Source of the DNA: Gnetum montanum
Taxonomy: Eukaryota > Streptophyta > Gnetopsida > Gnetales > Gnetaceae
Assembly (NCBI GenBank): GCA_015680685.1
Contig: MNCI01035767.1
Location: 661,924 to 725,923, forward strand
Direction of reading: 5' to 3'
DNA: 64,000 nucleotides
Each line of letters opens with the position of its first letter. Positions within the stretch are counted from its first letter, which is position 1. Under the pieces are notes generated by a model. The model had not been told where the DNA came from, did not search any database, and saw only the letters and a program-made list of their open reading frames with translations. The position numbers and the translations under genes are program-made. Below are positions 33,649 to 45,759 of the stretch, in pieces.

Positions 33649-36600
33649 GGCCTTTCTTAAATCCATCCTAGTGGTCATTAAGCTGGTGGGATTGCTTTCC
33701 TAGATCCACACATCGAGACCCAACATCCCACCTACCCATATGGTGTTAGAACATGGCTTTCTATGGTTTAGATCATGGACAAAGGATTTTCTAGCCTTTT
33801 GTTACAAAACTTTAGTGTCATGGTATGGTCACACTTAGCATCTTGCACAGTAGTCGTCATCGTAGAAAGCCTGTTATCCCAATCTTCCAACTTGATCATC
33901 AAATTCATTGAAGATGATCCTAAAACATGTACTGAGGATGAAGTTCTTAATATCATGTATACAAGAGGCACTCATAAGCTATCCAAGATTTTGGACATGC
34001 CCAAGTACACCTGTATAATGCCAACAATACATTGCTAGTTGGTCACCATGTTAACATATTATTTCAAAACCTTCCTGGTACTATCTATCACATGGAAGGG
34101 TCAGTGTGGCTTTAAGTTTTTCTTTTTTTTTTCTTAACTTACTTATTAGTTATTAGGTTACTTGGCTTTAATGATTTTCTTTACTTAAATTGGTATAATT
34201 GTAGGTACAAGGTGGATTACAAAGGATTTATCAAAAGTGACCAACTACTGCCCTTGCCCCAAACAACATTGAGGGTTTTTGTCAAAAGCCCTGTAGTGAG
34301 GCTTGTAGTGGTGGAAGAACTCAAATATAACTTGGATAGGTATACAACATGTTATTCCATAGCTTACAAAAGGTACATAGCCAATGGGGTTGGTGGGGTA
34401 GGTAAATCAGATCTTTCATGCATATCCCTTGAGGTCCCCAAGCCACCTTCTTCTAGTAAGCAAAGTTATGGGTTATTTAGTCTTTAGTGTTTAAATGGTT
34501 TTGTTGATACTATTTTAGATTTGGTTTTTTTTTGTTACACTTGTTATGTTTTGGTTTTATGCAGTGTCTCTATGCCTAAGCTAATTGTCCTCTTGTTGTA
34601 TTATATGGGCTAACTCCTCCTCCACCATCACATTGGTCATTGTAAGATACTCTGAGAAGACTCTCATCCTCAAGTATAGTGTAGTGGATTTGGCATAGTA
34701 GTGGTTAGCTAGTACGATTCCTAGAAACATCCAAGAAAACATCACTGATGCAAGTATTCTTGACCTTTTCATGACTCCTAGACCATCCATTCCTACTCCT
34801 GAGATGGTGAACTTCATTGACTCCTTTGACCAAGTAGTGAATAAGTTCATCACCTAGGTTCATGATGTGCCTATCACCCTAGCCATCAACAAAGTAACTT
34901 CTTTGGCATTCCTCATGAGGACCTAAATATCATCACTAAAGCAAGTAAATAGGTGGATCACTAAGAGGACATGGAAGAGTGGCTAGACACTTGTTGTGAT
35001 TACAAGGGATTCTCTCTTAACCAATTCAAGGTATTAGAGACTAGAGAGACATATCCCTTGTTCCACTCTTGGCATTTCCTAAGTTGTCATAGGTAAGATC
35101 ATGGGAATTGAGTAGGCATGTATCATAAAGAAGGTCCTTTTGAAGGATTCTTGCTTTAATTGGGCTACTCACTTGGCTTTTGAGCTACATGGGAAAATCC
35201 TTAAACTCCAAGACAACCTCATGATGAAATCCTATATGCATTTTTCATTTTTTGTGGCATATCTAAAGAGGTTCATGGTGTTCCTAGTAGTGAGGAGGGA
35301 TGAAAAATGGGTAAGTCAAGATCCATCCCAACTCTCCAAGCCTTGGGTAAAACATGTTTTTCTCACCATGTAGGCTCAAAACCAAAAAGAGGACACCACA
35401 AACTCACTATCTGTTACCATTAAGGGACTTAGTGGGCATTTTGTTTCACCTGATAGCATAAGGATTGAGCCCTAGGTTTAGTGCTTGAACATTGAAAAGG
35501 CCAAGACATTGCATGCTAAAGTTAAAGGTGTAGCTAGAGCCAAAATGAAAAGGCCTATGGTTGAGAAAGCAACACCAGTAATTGAGAAGCTCTCCAAGAG
35601 GAGATTTGTTGTAAGACTTAACCAGGCATGTAATGTGGTTACAAGTATGTTTTATTTTATTTTATGTTTTATTTTTTTATGTCTTTATGCTATGTTGTTA
35701 TTTTTTTGTAGGAAAAATGTGCTAAGTTACTCTACATTTTTCTTTTGTTGATCTTGTAGGCAAGCAACAGGAATTGTTAACCCAAACAACAACAGCACAA
35801 CTGAATGGGGATGAGGGGTTATCCAATGTTTCATTAGATGATTTTGATGCTATATTTTACCCACCCCTAATAGCTAGATGAACCCCTTGTTATCACTTAA
35901 AATGATGCTCTAGATATATGTGCATTTTATTTCATACGTTTAAGCTTTATTTATTTCATGTTCAAGTTTGGTCTTAATTGTAAGTTGATTGTTATACTTG
36001 ATGTAGCCACTAAACCTCAGCCTACTACTTCAACCTCCACATTCTAGATGAACCCATGGGTGAACACTCTTGATAAGAGGGAATTCATCCATGAGATGGT
36101 TGAGGACATGATCAATTGATTATAATAGATTGCCTCCAATGTTGGTAAAAACTTAGCTTATCTTGCATTTTTTTGTTTTTTGTAGCTATATTATTTTATT
36201 TATCTAGTTTTTTCATTATTTCCTGGTTATTTGATCATTTAATATTTTTTTCATATGCCTTGTTGTGTTATTTTTAGTGCCTAAGATTAGATGGTATTCT
36301 AGCCACCACATTGAGATCGACATCTTGCCCATCTTGCCTTCAAATGTAGAAAATGCTCCACAAAATTTGTATGAAAGTGTCATTGAATGTGCATTTTCAT
36401 GTGCTAAAACTTCATGGGAAACCCAATGTTCCAATGAGTTCCTATGGGAATGATGTGGCATTGGAGAGGAAAAACAGGAAGCTAGTTGAGATCAACAAAG
36501 ATCTCAAATATTGCAATGAATTTTTGGAGGCCCAAGTGACCAATAGGAGTTCCTTGAAAACTAAAGAGATCAAATGGGCATGGTACTGGGATGCCACCCA

Positions 36601-37273
36601 TGGTAAGGTTTCCCTTGCTAAAGAGGTCACCAAGTAGAATCTTTAGATGGACTTACTAGTACATAAGGCTAGCAAGTGGTGGGATTATTGTTCATGGGTC
36701 CTTGAGTGGGGTCATGTAGAAAAAGAAGTATAAGGGTGAACATAAAGCTTATCTTAAGTGATTAAAGGATGACTCCATGGAACAACACAAGTTAGAGTTT
36801 TTTATGAAGAGGATTTAAGCAAAGAGTGCTTTCAAGTTATTTAAAAGCTCTCTAATAGTGGTTAATTCCCCATCTCACCAACTCACTACGACTTCTAAAG
36901 AGGGGAATATCACTACCTATTTGTAGGAGCCACCTTTATGGACTAAGATCGATGATAGCAACATCCTAATGGGTGTTAATCTTAGGGATGTGGACTAGGA
37001 TAATATGACTGAGGATCATATCCTCCATCATTTGAAGGTTGTTCTTCAAAGCCTCCCCCTAGGAGATGTTTCTACAGAGCTCTCTTAGATTCACTTATTA
37101 TTTCATTTTATCATTTTTTAATTTGGTTTAAGTTATCATTCTTAATTTGGTTTCATAGTATGTTGATTACTAATTAAACTTATGTTATTATGGTATAGGT
37201 ACTAAGAAACACTAGTGGCCCCAATGGTGATGATGTTGGAGTTGCTCCTCAGCCTCCTCTGGTAATACCTTAG
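33649..37273 (+). pseudogene. Antisense spliced gene of element F (unknown protein)
   Basis: Homologue of the gene at 16194-19876. Visible exons: 33649-34099, 34205-34455, 34565-35644, 35760 to about 35880, 36007-36144, 36278 to about 37090, and 37199-37273 ending in TAG. First exons are 451 and 450 bp in the two copies, third exons 1080 and 1047 bp. Similar stretches: CFNWATHLAFELHGKILKL (35150-35210), YLKRFMVFLVVRRD and PSQLSKPWVKHVF (35257-35370), and PQNLYESVIECAFSCAKTSW (36359-36418), against the B counterparts. Several stops and frameshifts. The copies are well diverged at DNA level yet keep protein similarity and splice sites, which indicates coding constraint in their ancestors. It lies between protease and RT of F, antisense to them. 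Confidence 0.75.
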
Positions 37274-37614
37274 CATCATCAAATAATTATGTCTTCAATT
37301 ATTTTATTTGCAATTAATGCTCATGTTGTTATGATGTTGTGACTAGAGTTAGTGATGGATGTTAAGAGAGGGTTTATTATTTTATGCATTATTTAAACTT
37401 TTGTCACACAATGTGACAAACATTTAGACTGTTACTATTTTTTTAATTTCATTTATAGGTTTTGAAACTTAATATTTTGTTCATGTTATATTCTTTATGT
37501 TTTCATGTATGTTATAAGGCCACACTATTTAAATACGTAAAACAACTAAAATGTAAACTAAGTTGTAAGCGGTGATAAGAGGTTTGCCAATTTTAGGCCA
37601 TGGTGGGCCATATC
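37274..37614. other. Spacer downstream of antisense gene, F
   Basis: No gene. Ends with TTTTAGGCCATGGTGGGCC words that continue, after removal of element E, at 50463-50600. The last five bases, ATATC, are the target duplication of E. Confidence 0.6.
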
Positions 37615-39286
37615 TATGGTGACTAAAAACATTAGCAACTGGAACACTAAGAGGTTCACAAGCATACAACCTAACCCCGCATCTATGCAAGGGCCTGCTG
37701 GAGGTGGAGACAAGATGCCTTACATATCTTGTCAATCAAATAGGGACTTACCAGATGTAATTGGGATGCAATGTGGTTAGTTGTGATGCTAATGCAAAAT
37801 GATGCTAAGTGTTCACGTGGTGTCAATAGTGTCAATGGGATCGAGTGTAGTTAGGTTTTTTGTGAAAATGAAGGTGCCAACATGTAGGGACCACCACCCA
37901 AGCATAGTTCTAGATGCAACTATGCAATGAAATAGCAAAAAATGCAAATTAAATGCTAAAAATTCAAGGAAAGAGAGAAAGAAATAGAATACCACCCCAA
38001 ATGGGGTTGAGTATAGTTAACTCTAAAAGGGTTGAGAAGGTATGTGGTGTACAACAAGCATAGTGAAGAATGTAGTCATAGTCTTAAAGGTGTCTAGCTG
38101 CAAAGACTAGCACTTGCCAAGGTGTCTACATCTATCGAGTTGGCCAATGTGATGTACCGTGGGCTATGATGTTCTGCTAGGCTACAGTGGGACTACGATG
38201 GGGTTACAATCATCTACAACTTCACCAAATGCTAATCCAAAAAATTTTCAAGTAATGATTTGCCAAAATGCCCACCCTAGAAACATTGAGGATGCAAGGT
38301 ATTTATAGGGTTAAGGTTAGCGTGAAATGCAACATGGTCGCCACATGGCAAAGGAGACAATTGGGACTATGCTCTCACCCAATTACGCTCTCCATTGGGC
38401 TAGTGGGATCAGGAGTAGTTATGATTTTGGGCAAGAGGGAATGCAAGAGAGATAAAGATTCTACCAACTACACTCGTCAGGGATGAGTTAACTACATTGG
38501 TGTGTTGTTGCTATGCTATGAAGGCTATCAAAAGTTGTTCTAGTTGACTATGCTCTCCACTAAGGGCTAACTATGATCTAGGGCAATGGAGAGCATGGTC
38601 TAGGTGTTGGCACATTTTGGCCATTTCATGGAACAGGTTGGCATGATAAAATTGATTAAAGGTTTTTGTAGTTTTAAGTACTCTCTTATTGTTGTTTGGA
38701 GAAGTGACAAGAATTCCACAAACCATTAACTATGTTTTCTCACTAAATTCATAAGGTAGCTTTTAAAAATCCATTACAAAGCAATTTTAGATGCTGAAAG
38801 ATTGGAGGAAAGGCTACTATACTTTGTTAGAATAAACAAAATTTCAGCTTGTGGATAAAAAGAAATAGTATCTAAATTTAAAGAAGAAATAAATGAAGAA
38901 TCAAACTACAATTGATGGTAAATTGGAAATTACAGTATTCTTCATGAAGCAATTTGTTCATGTGCCCTATATATGAGGTGCAGAACAAAAAGAAGAAAAG
39001 AGAAAAAGAATAAGAGTTAAAAAATGCAGTTAGCAGTATATACAAGAATTGAGAATTGGACACCAGAGTAATGTCTATTAATTTTTGTAAAAAAAAATAG
39101 CAAAAGTAGAGACATTGGTAAAAAGAAATTTGTCAAACACTTTGTATATACTTTGCATTTGAATCAACAATAAAAACCGCAAAAACAAGAACTGGTTATG
39201 AGCAATGATTTTAGAAGAAAAATAGCAAGAAAAGCATCAAGAATATATCAAATCTTGCCAATATTAGCACCCAAATCATACAACAA

Positions 39287-39760
39287 CTATCCTTGATTCA
39301 CAAATTGAATAAAAATTATTTTAGAAAGAAAAATGCAGTAGGGTTTCTGGCTCATATTTGACAGAGCACCAAGGCACGGCAAAGAGATAAACTCCAAGAA
39401 AATAAGCAATGCACGACCGTAGCTAGTAGTAACCACAAACATGGCAAGCAAGGGCATCATGCTGAGACTCGGGTGGCGGTAGTTCAACGAACGCATGGCA
39501 TAGAAGGAGGTCTCACCGCACACATTAGCAAGGTTTCTATAGAAATCGTTGGTCCAGAGCACGATCAATCCGAATACAGAATGGTAGAGGCGTTGTTTTG
39601 ATTCAAACGTATCAGCGTAAATGAAAATGTTGTTGGTGGAGTTGAGGATGCTGCTACCACTGGAGGCCTAGTTGAAGTCATGTAGAATGGTCCTTCCTTT
39701 CATCCATGGTGCTAAGTATGGTGGCGAGTACCTGTTCATGCCCAATCCCAGCTAATCCAC
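39287..39760 (-). other. CpG-rich foreign-looking segment in element D
   Basis: A minus-strand frame runs with one stop from about 39760 to 39287. It encodes NSTNNIFIYADTFESKQRL, then CGETSFYAMRSLNYRHPSLS and a hydrophobic stretch MMPLLAMFVVTTSYGRALLI. CpG content is higher than in the surroundings. I do not recognise the protein. It occupies the same relative place as the unrelated CpG-rich segment of element C and may be a captured host fragment. Confidence 0.45.
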
Positions 39761-39999
39761 TACCGTTTAAAACATTCATAGAAACAACGGTTTTTCTATT
39801 TTCCAAGTAATAGCTTCAAAATTAAAATCAAATAATCTATAAAATGATACATGAAAGTAACATATTTAAAAAAATTATTATTATTCAAGAAGAAAAGGAA
39901 TTCATGGGATCGTTATTTAAAAAAACACATATCAACGTAGGCATAGTTTTCTCCTATGAAACCCAAGATATTTTGTAATTTCTAACTACCTATGAGACC

Positions 40000-40009
40000 C
40001 TATAAAAAG
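40000..40009 (+). promoter_or_regulatory. TATA box in element D
   Basis: CTATAAAAAG in ACCCTATAAAAAGGCTTA; matches 8723-8732 of element C. Confidence 0.55.
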
Positions 40010-41646
40010 GCTTAAAGTCCTTAGAAGAAAGAGGAAAAAGGATCTAGTCTAGCTATGAGAAAGAAAGGAGTCTCTTAGAGGATCATTTTGTAAAGAATTG
40101 ATAAAAGAAATATATTGAAGATGGCTTGCTAAAGATAGAATTTCAGCCTCTTTGTTATAGTCTTGTGAGTTATATTTATTTTTTATTTTGTTTAAATTGT
40201 TTAGCTAGTGGTTTAGATAGTATCATGCTTGGCAAATAATTTTGAGATTTTTAGATTACTCTTATTGTTCTTGTTGCATGATAGAAAATTTCTATTAAAA
40301 TTTTTCCATAGAAGAGCTTGTGTTTAAAATCCTTAAGAGAATTTTAGTAGTGAATTTTATTATTGTGCAATGTATAAGAACCGCTATTGAGATTGTTGTA
40401 AGAGAGCCTCTGCATGTAGTCAAGTCGTTAAACAATTCAATAGTTAAGAGGGTTCAAAAAATCTTTGGTATTTTGATAGGACCATAATAGCTTATTTTAT
40501 CTTTAAATTGAATCTCCATGGTATTTCAATCATAAATTGTTAAGTATTTTAAAGGTTCTATTGAATGTAATTGTTGACATCCATTATCTAGCCAAAATAG
40601 AGTCTGGTACATGATAGTTTACACAACAATTTTTTTGGTAGCATAGTAGGATTGTCTTGAAGAAATTGCTTATTTGAGCCTTGGAAGTTTGAACAATTCA
40701 TAGTTATTGAATTTGGGATAGCTTTATTACGAAGTGTTTACTTGTATCATTTTACCTTGTTTAAACATTTGAGATCTTTACACAAATCTGCTTTCTTTTT
40801 CTCTGCTTTCTATTTCCATTGAATCTCACTCTATTTCTAGTTTTTTTGTGGAACTATCTCTTTCTTTGGGGAAAATTAGAAGTAGATTCGTAGAGTTATG
40901 CTCAACTGTTTTTGCAAAACTTTATTTGTTACAAGTAGGTATTATAAGGAGCACATAGACTAGGCAATTAAACAAAATAGGAACTCTCAACAACTCACAG
41001 TACTTTGCAAAGTTGGTTGAATCTCTTTAAGATGAGTCATTTATAGTTTTACACACAACCCAATCATTTCATTTTTCATAACAACACACATACATACTCA
41101 CATTAACTACTAAGTCTATTTGGAGGTATCTGGGCCTTGGTGTTGCCAGAGACCAGCAAGCACCTAAATCTTATTCAAGGACACTTGTTGGCGGTCGCAT
41201 CCCAAACAGTCGTCAACATTAGGAACTTAGAAAAATTTTGCAAAAAGAACTTGCTTCCTACTAACTATGTTCTAGGTTGGGGGAGAGCGTCGTCTCAATG
41301 CTGGTGGAATCTGGGCTTTTTGGCAAACTATGCTCCCCACGAGAGGCTAACTATGCTCCCCACAAGAGGCTGACTATGCTCCCAACTAAAGGTGAGTGTA
41401 GCTTGGGACTTGCCAAAACTTGTGAAAGGCTACCTTTTTACTAACTACGCTCTCCACTAGAGGCTAAGTACACTTTAGGGTAGTGGAGAGCATAGTCTTA
41501 ACACTTAGAGAAAACTACAAAAAACTAGGTTTATGTTGACTATGCTCTCCACAAGAGGTTGACTATGCTCTATGTGGAGAGCATAGTCTTGACACTTAGA
41601 AAAATTTGCAATCGGGATGTTGTAGTCTAGATTTTATGGTGTTTCA

Positions 41647-42309
41647 TTGGTCCCTCTTTATTGAAATTTGGAGGAGTGGCCCAACAAATGTCAACAAAAA
41701 ATAACAAAACATCATAGCAAGCTTAGCATCAACATCACTCTTCAATGCAAGATTAGATGTCACTACATCGTGCTCTTTAAAAAAATTGCAAACCTAGCCT
41801 TTGTGTTAACTATGCCCTCCATAAGAGGTAAACTATGCTCAAAGGTAATGGAGAGCATAGTCTTAACACTTAGAAAAATTTGTAGTCAAGATGTTGTAGT
41901 CCAAATTTGGTGGTGTTTCATTAGACCCTCTTTGTTGATGTCTGGAGGAGTTGCCCAAAATATGTCAACAAAGAATAGCAAAACACCACAGTAGGCTTGG
42001 CATGAACATCCCTCTTTAGTGCAAGATTAGATGTCACTACACTATGCTCTTATTAAAAATTTCAAACCTATCCTTCTTGTTGACTACGCTCTCCACAAGA
42101 CACAGACTATGCTCCGAGGAAGTGAAGAGCATAGTCTTAACACTTGGAAAAATTTCTAGTTGAGATGCCATAGTCTAGATTTGGTCGTGTTTCATTAGCC
42201 TCTCTTTCTTTACATTTGGAGGAGTGGCCTAAGAGAGGTTAACAAAGAATAGCAAAACATCACAGTAGGCTTGGCACCAACATTGCTCATCAGTGCAAGA
42301 TCAGATGTC
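41647..42309 (-). repeat. 274-bp tandem modules of polypurine tract plus U3 start, element E
   Basis: The LTR edge GTGTTTCA followed by a pyrimidine-rich block (polypurine tract on minus) occurs at 41646, 41920 and 42194, exactly 274 bp apart. Each module also has the inverted repeat TCTTTGTTGA...TCAACAAAGA (perfect at 41929-41938 with 41965-41974, degenerate in the other two) and ACTATGCTC words. The third copy breaks off at about 42309. Any of the three tracts could have served as primer site. Confidence 0.85.
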
Positions 42310-43077
42310 ACTACACCATGCTTAAGAGTGTTGTGGATAGTGGTATGCTAGATGGTAGGTGGAAAGCAAAAGAAGGTGTAGGTGATGTGCTAGGGATAAA
42401 AAGGGGAAGGTAGGATGCAAGTAGGGATATTATGATGGAAGGACCTCATGGGTGATGATGACCATGGCACCAAAGTGGTTTTCCCTTGAAGCATTAACCT
42501 TTCATCAGGATGTTTGTGATAGAGTTAGTGTAGATTCAAGGCTAAACTGATCATGAAATTGTAGCACTTCTAGATTACTTGGGGACATGCTCTATTCTTT
42601 TTTTGTGGGGCAAGCCTTGTTTGGGCTTTGAATGTTACTAAATACTTGCTACGAGGTGCTTTCCATCAAGTGAGTTACATGTTACTTGATGGGCTTTGCT
42701 TTGGTGTTTACAATACCATGTTGCATCTATTCAATACATGTTTCCTCCTTGGGGTAACTTATGTTACATCTTCTTGGGCTTTGACTAGCCAATAAGGGCT
42801 TTCCATGGGAAAACTTATGTTATGTCATCGTTGGGAAGCTTGGTGTTTGATAATACATGTGAAGAAGGTTTTGTGCGGTCATGGCACGTGAGCATCTAAG
42901 AGGATTTGCAATCTTGGCTATGTAGGGAATGCAAGAGTGGATGTGGGGAGGCTATAATAGATAGTGGGGATGTGCACTCTTGAGAGGCTCAACTAGTTCA
43001 ATCATGCACATATGAGTGCTATGGTGATCCACTACTACGATGAGATGCACCTTTGCACAACAACCTAAGGCTTAATC
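42310..43077 (-). other. 3' noncoding region of element E
   Basis: No coding sequence. Corresponds in position to 1595-2313 in F and to 6392-9963 (without C) in B. Confidence 0.55.
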
Positions 43078-43130
43078 CTGTAAACACAACAAGAATATAG
43101 AAAAACCACACAACACAAAATGAAAACAAA
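43078..43130 (-). promoter_or_regulatory. Conserved 3' splice-site-like block, E
   Basis: Minus strand: T-rich tract, then CTTGTTGTGTTTACAG|GATTAAG, AG at 43078-43079; matches the blocks at 2314 (F) and 9964 (B). Confidence 0.5.
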
Positions 43131-43359
43131 ATGCAGGGGGTGAAGATGCCGCAAGTGCTCCAAAGGCTACATCAGTGACAAGTGCTCAGAAAGCTAATAA
43201 AATGGTAGAAGGCCAAGATGTTGTGAGTGCTCCAAATTCTACACCAATGATCCATTCTGAAGCTACAGCATGCTCACCTACACAGTGTAGAAGGAGGGCA
43301 AGGTTTATGCTCACTCACTCACTTGTAGGATGATGAAAGGAATTATTAGTGGCTAACCA

Positions 43360-43935
43360 TGAACCTAGTTTAAGGTCCTAGTAGATCGTGAACCTAATTT
43401 AAGGTCCTAGTAGACCATGCTATGCTAGTTTATAGTTCTATCAGACATGTTGGGCTAGTTTAACATCTTGATGCAAGGACAAATGTTTTGCTAGTTTAAC
43501 GTCATAGCAAATGGATGGTGTGCTAGTTTAGTGTTATAGAAAATGAATGCTATGCTAGTTTGTGGTCATAGCAAACCTTTGTGCCAATTTAACATCATAG
43601 CATATGAGCTATGTTAGTTTAATTTCATAGCAAATAAATGCTATGCCAGTTTAACATCATAGCCAATGAGCTATGCCAGTTTAGCATCGTGGCAAATGAA
43701 TGCTTTGCTAGTTTAATGTCATAGTAAACAAATGTTGTGCCAATTTAGCATTGTAGTAGATGAATGCTATGCCAATTTAATGTCATAGTGGACAAGCTAT
43801 GCTAGTTTAGCATCATAGTGGACGAATGTTGTGCTAGTTTAGTGTTGTAGTGGATGAATGTTATATCAGTTTAACATCGTAGCAGACGAATGCTATGCTA
43901 GTTTAGTGTCGTAGTGGATAAGTGCTTACCTTGCT
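43360..43935. repeat. Array of GCTAGTTTAACRTCATAGCA units
   Basis: About 15 diverged units of 32-36 bp. GCTATG and CATAGC flanks in many units can pair into hairpins. Related to 10195-10410 in B. Confidence 0.8.
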
Positions 43936-44029
43936 TCAGTGATGTGTAGTGTTGCATGCTAAATTTAGTACAGCTTCAAGTATGGTGTATGATGATTTTA
44001 TTGCATTTGGTATGAGTATGCAAGTCTAG

Positions 44030-44640
44030 GCCATAGCAAGTCTATTATTAGCTCAAAGTCTTAATGAGACCCATGCTAGTTTAAGGCCATAGCAAACCGA
44101 TGCTAGTTTTTGGCCATTTTGGGCCATGATGATAGTTGTAGGCTATTCCACACCATTACAGTAGTTTAAGATCATTCCAGGCCCTTGTGTTGTCAATTTA
44201 AGGCTGTAGTGGGCCATTGGTGATAGATTAAGATCATTCTTGGTCCTTGTGGTAGTTTAAGGCCATTCTAGGCCACGATAATAGTTTAAGGTCATTTTGA
44301 GCCCTTGCATTATCAATTTAAGGCCATAGGGGGCCATTGGGTTATAAAATTAAAGGTGATAGTTTTAGGCCATTTTGGGTTGTTGCGGTAGTTTAAGATC
44401 ATTTTGATCCATTGCGATTATTTAAATGCAATAGTTTTAGGCCATTCTTGGCCATGGCATTGGAAGTAAAAGCATTGCTAGTTTTGGGTCGTAGCAGGCC
44501 ATTCACAATAGTTTAGGGCCATTCTAGGTCCTTGTAGTAGTTGAAGGCCATTCCACACTATGATGATAATATAAGGCCATTTTGGGCCCCTGCTTTATCA
44601 ATTTAAGGTCATAGTGGACCATCTATTGCTACCTCTTGTA
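44030..44640. repeat. Array of TAGTTTAAGGCCATTCYRGGCC units
   Basis: About 15 units with the core TAGTTTAAGGCCATT, spaced roughly 30-45 bp, each with facing GGCC tetramers. Same word class as 14530-14610, 20220-20460 and 50463-50600. Confidence 0.8.
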
Positions 44641-45000
44641 ATTTTAGTTTTTATGATTTTTATGCATTTTGATGTTTTTTATGCATGAAAGGAAATGCAT
44701 TAAAGAAACAATGGAAAAAATATAAACTAAGCTACCAAATGAGTAGGCAATGCAGATGGTAAGATAAGCGATTAAACTAAATGTAGATAATATACTATAA
44801 TGCTAATGTAATGTAAATGGGGAGCAGGATGCAAGGTGTGCGGAAGCAAATAGCAGGTAGGTTCCTAGTGTTCCTTCAAACTAAGGGGGTACCTTATTCA
44901 TGCAATTTCTTCCTAAAATTGTGTGGATTAGGGGGTGCATAGGGCCTAGATTGCACTATTCAATAGTCTCCCTAACCCTTGCTCACTAAGTTCAAGGGTA
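44641..45000. other. AT-rich spacer between array and protease, E
   Basis: No gene. Contains TGAATTTTTATG-like and ATGTAAAT phrases. Its position matches the start of the protease-antisense gene spacer in B and F; if the missing antisense gene and pol were deleted, the junction may lie in this stretch or the neighbouring array. Confidence 0.4.
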
Positions 45001-45735
45001 ATTCTACACATAGGGTATCCTCCAGAAGGTCAATGGCTTCTACTCCTCTTTGGTTACATCAACCTTGTGTGTTTCATTATTCACTGAAGGTATGTCATTA
45101 GGGAATTTGACCTCTGATACTTGCTCCATGTCTATGTTGTTAATAGTCAGAGGGGCAACATTATCACCATGGATAATAACCCCATCACCTTCATATGCAA
45201 GGTGGATTTCTTAATGAATCAAGGAGGAGAAAGCCCATAACTAGGCCAACCAAAGCCTACCTAATATCAAGTTAAATCTTGGCATCTTTTCTATGATAAT
45301 GAATTTGGCGGTGGTGGGGATTTGCTCCCCTTTTATGAAGGCTATTGTGACAGTACCCTTAATGATGATGCACAACCCACTAAAGGACTTTGGGCATGTG
45401 GTTTTCGTTGGCTTGGTTTGATCCGTAAGAACTAACTTATTGACAATAGTGTATGGGATCACATTTGTTACTACTCCATCATTGGCATGCACCTTTCGAA
45501 TCTTGCATTGTCCAACACATATGGTGATAAACATGGGTGCCATTATGAACTCACCCTTCTCAGGGTTAACATTAATTGCTTCATCATGAAATGCAAGGGG
45601 TGTGGAGCTCGATTCTTGTAGCACAAGAGGCAACATCATAATGTGGATGGAATTCTCATCTACTTGGATGTCCTCTATGATAAGAATGGAGGTCAACATC
45701 CACACTAGCACTTCACAGTGGGTAGATGAGGTCAT
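45001..45735 (-). pseudogene. Aspartic protease of element E
   Basis: The open minus segment 45735-45241 has 164 residues: MTSSTHCEVLVWMLTSIL (as in B), the active-site region VHANDGVVTNVI where the first Asp of the family is Asn-Asp, SFSGLCIIIKGTVTIAF, and MPRFNLILGRLWLA, the second conserved motif. It is the longest open protease frame in the window. The terminal stop precedes the last part (45240-45001). Confidence 0.85.
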
Positions 45736-45759
45736 GATTAGGTCATAGAGGCTTAATGT

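Larger units (their letters stand above)
38605..41218 (+). mobile_element. Element D: solo-LTR-like insertion
   Basis: Starts TGTTGGCACATTTTGGCC and ends CAGTCGTCAACA; 2,614 bp. Target duplication CTAGG (38600-38604) and TTAGG (41219-41223). E's other LTR shows the unoccupied site: GAGCATAGTACCAGGACTTAG at about 50046-50066, with CCAGG in single copy. TATA box at 40000-40009. The 3' half is closely related to element C; the 5' half is not. The 3' part has extra sequence (about 40785-41095) compared with C. Confidence 0.88.
37615..41646 (-). repeat. 3' LTR of element E, interrupted by D
   Basis: Aligns with 49087-50462 once 38605-41223 is removed (1,413 versus 1,376 bp). Starts TATGGTGACT and ends GGTGTTTCA on plus. 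TATA box CTATAAATAC at 38299-38308 (minus). Rich in ACTATGCTCTCCAC and GTGGAGAGCATAGTC words, which face each other as perfect stems of up to 16 bp around 41450-41600. Confidence 0.9.
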
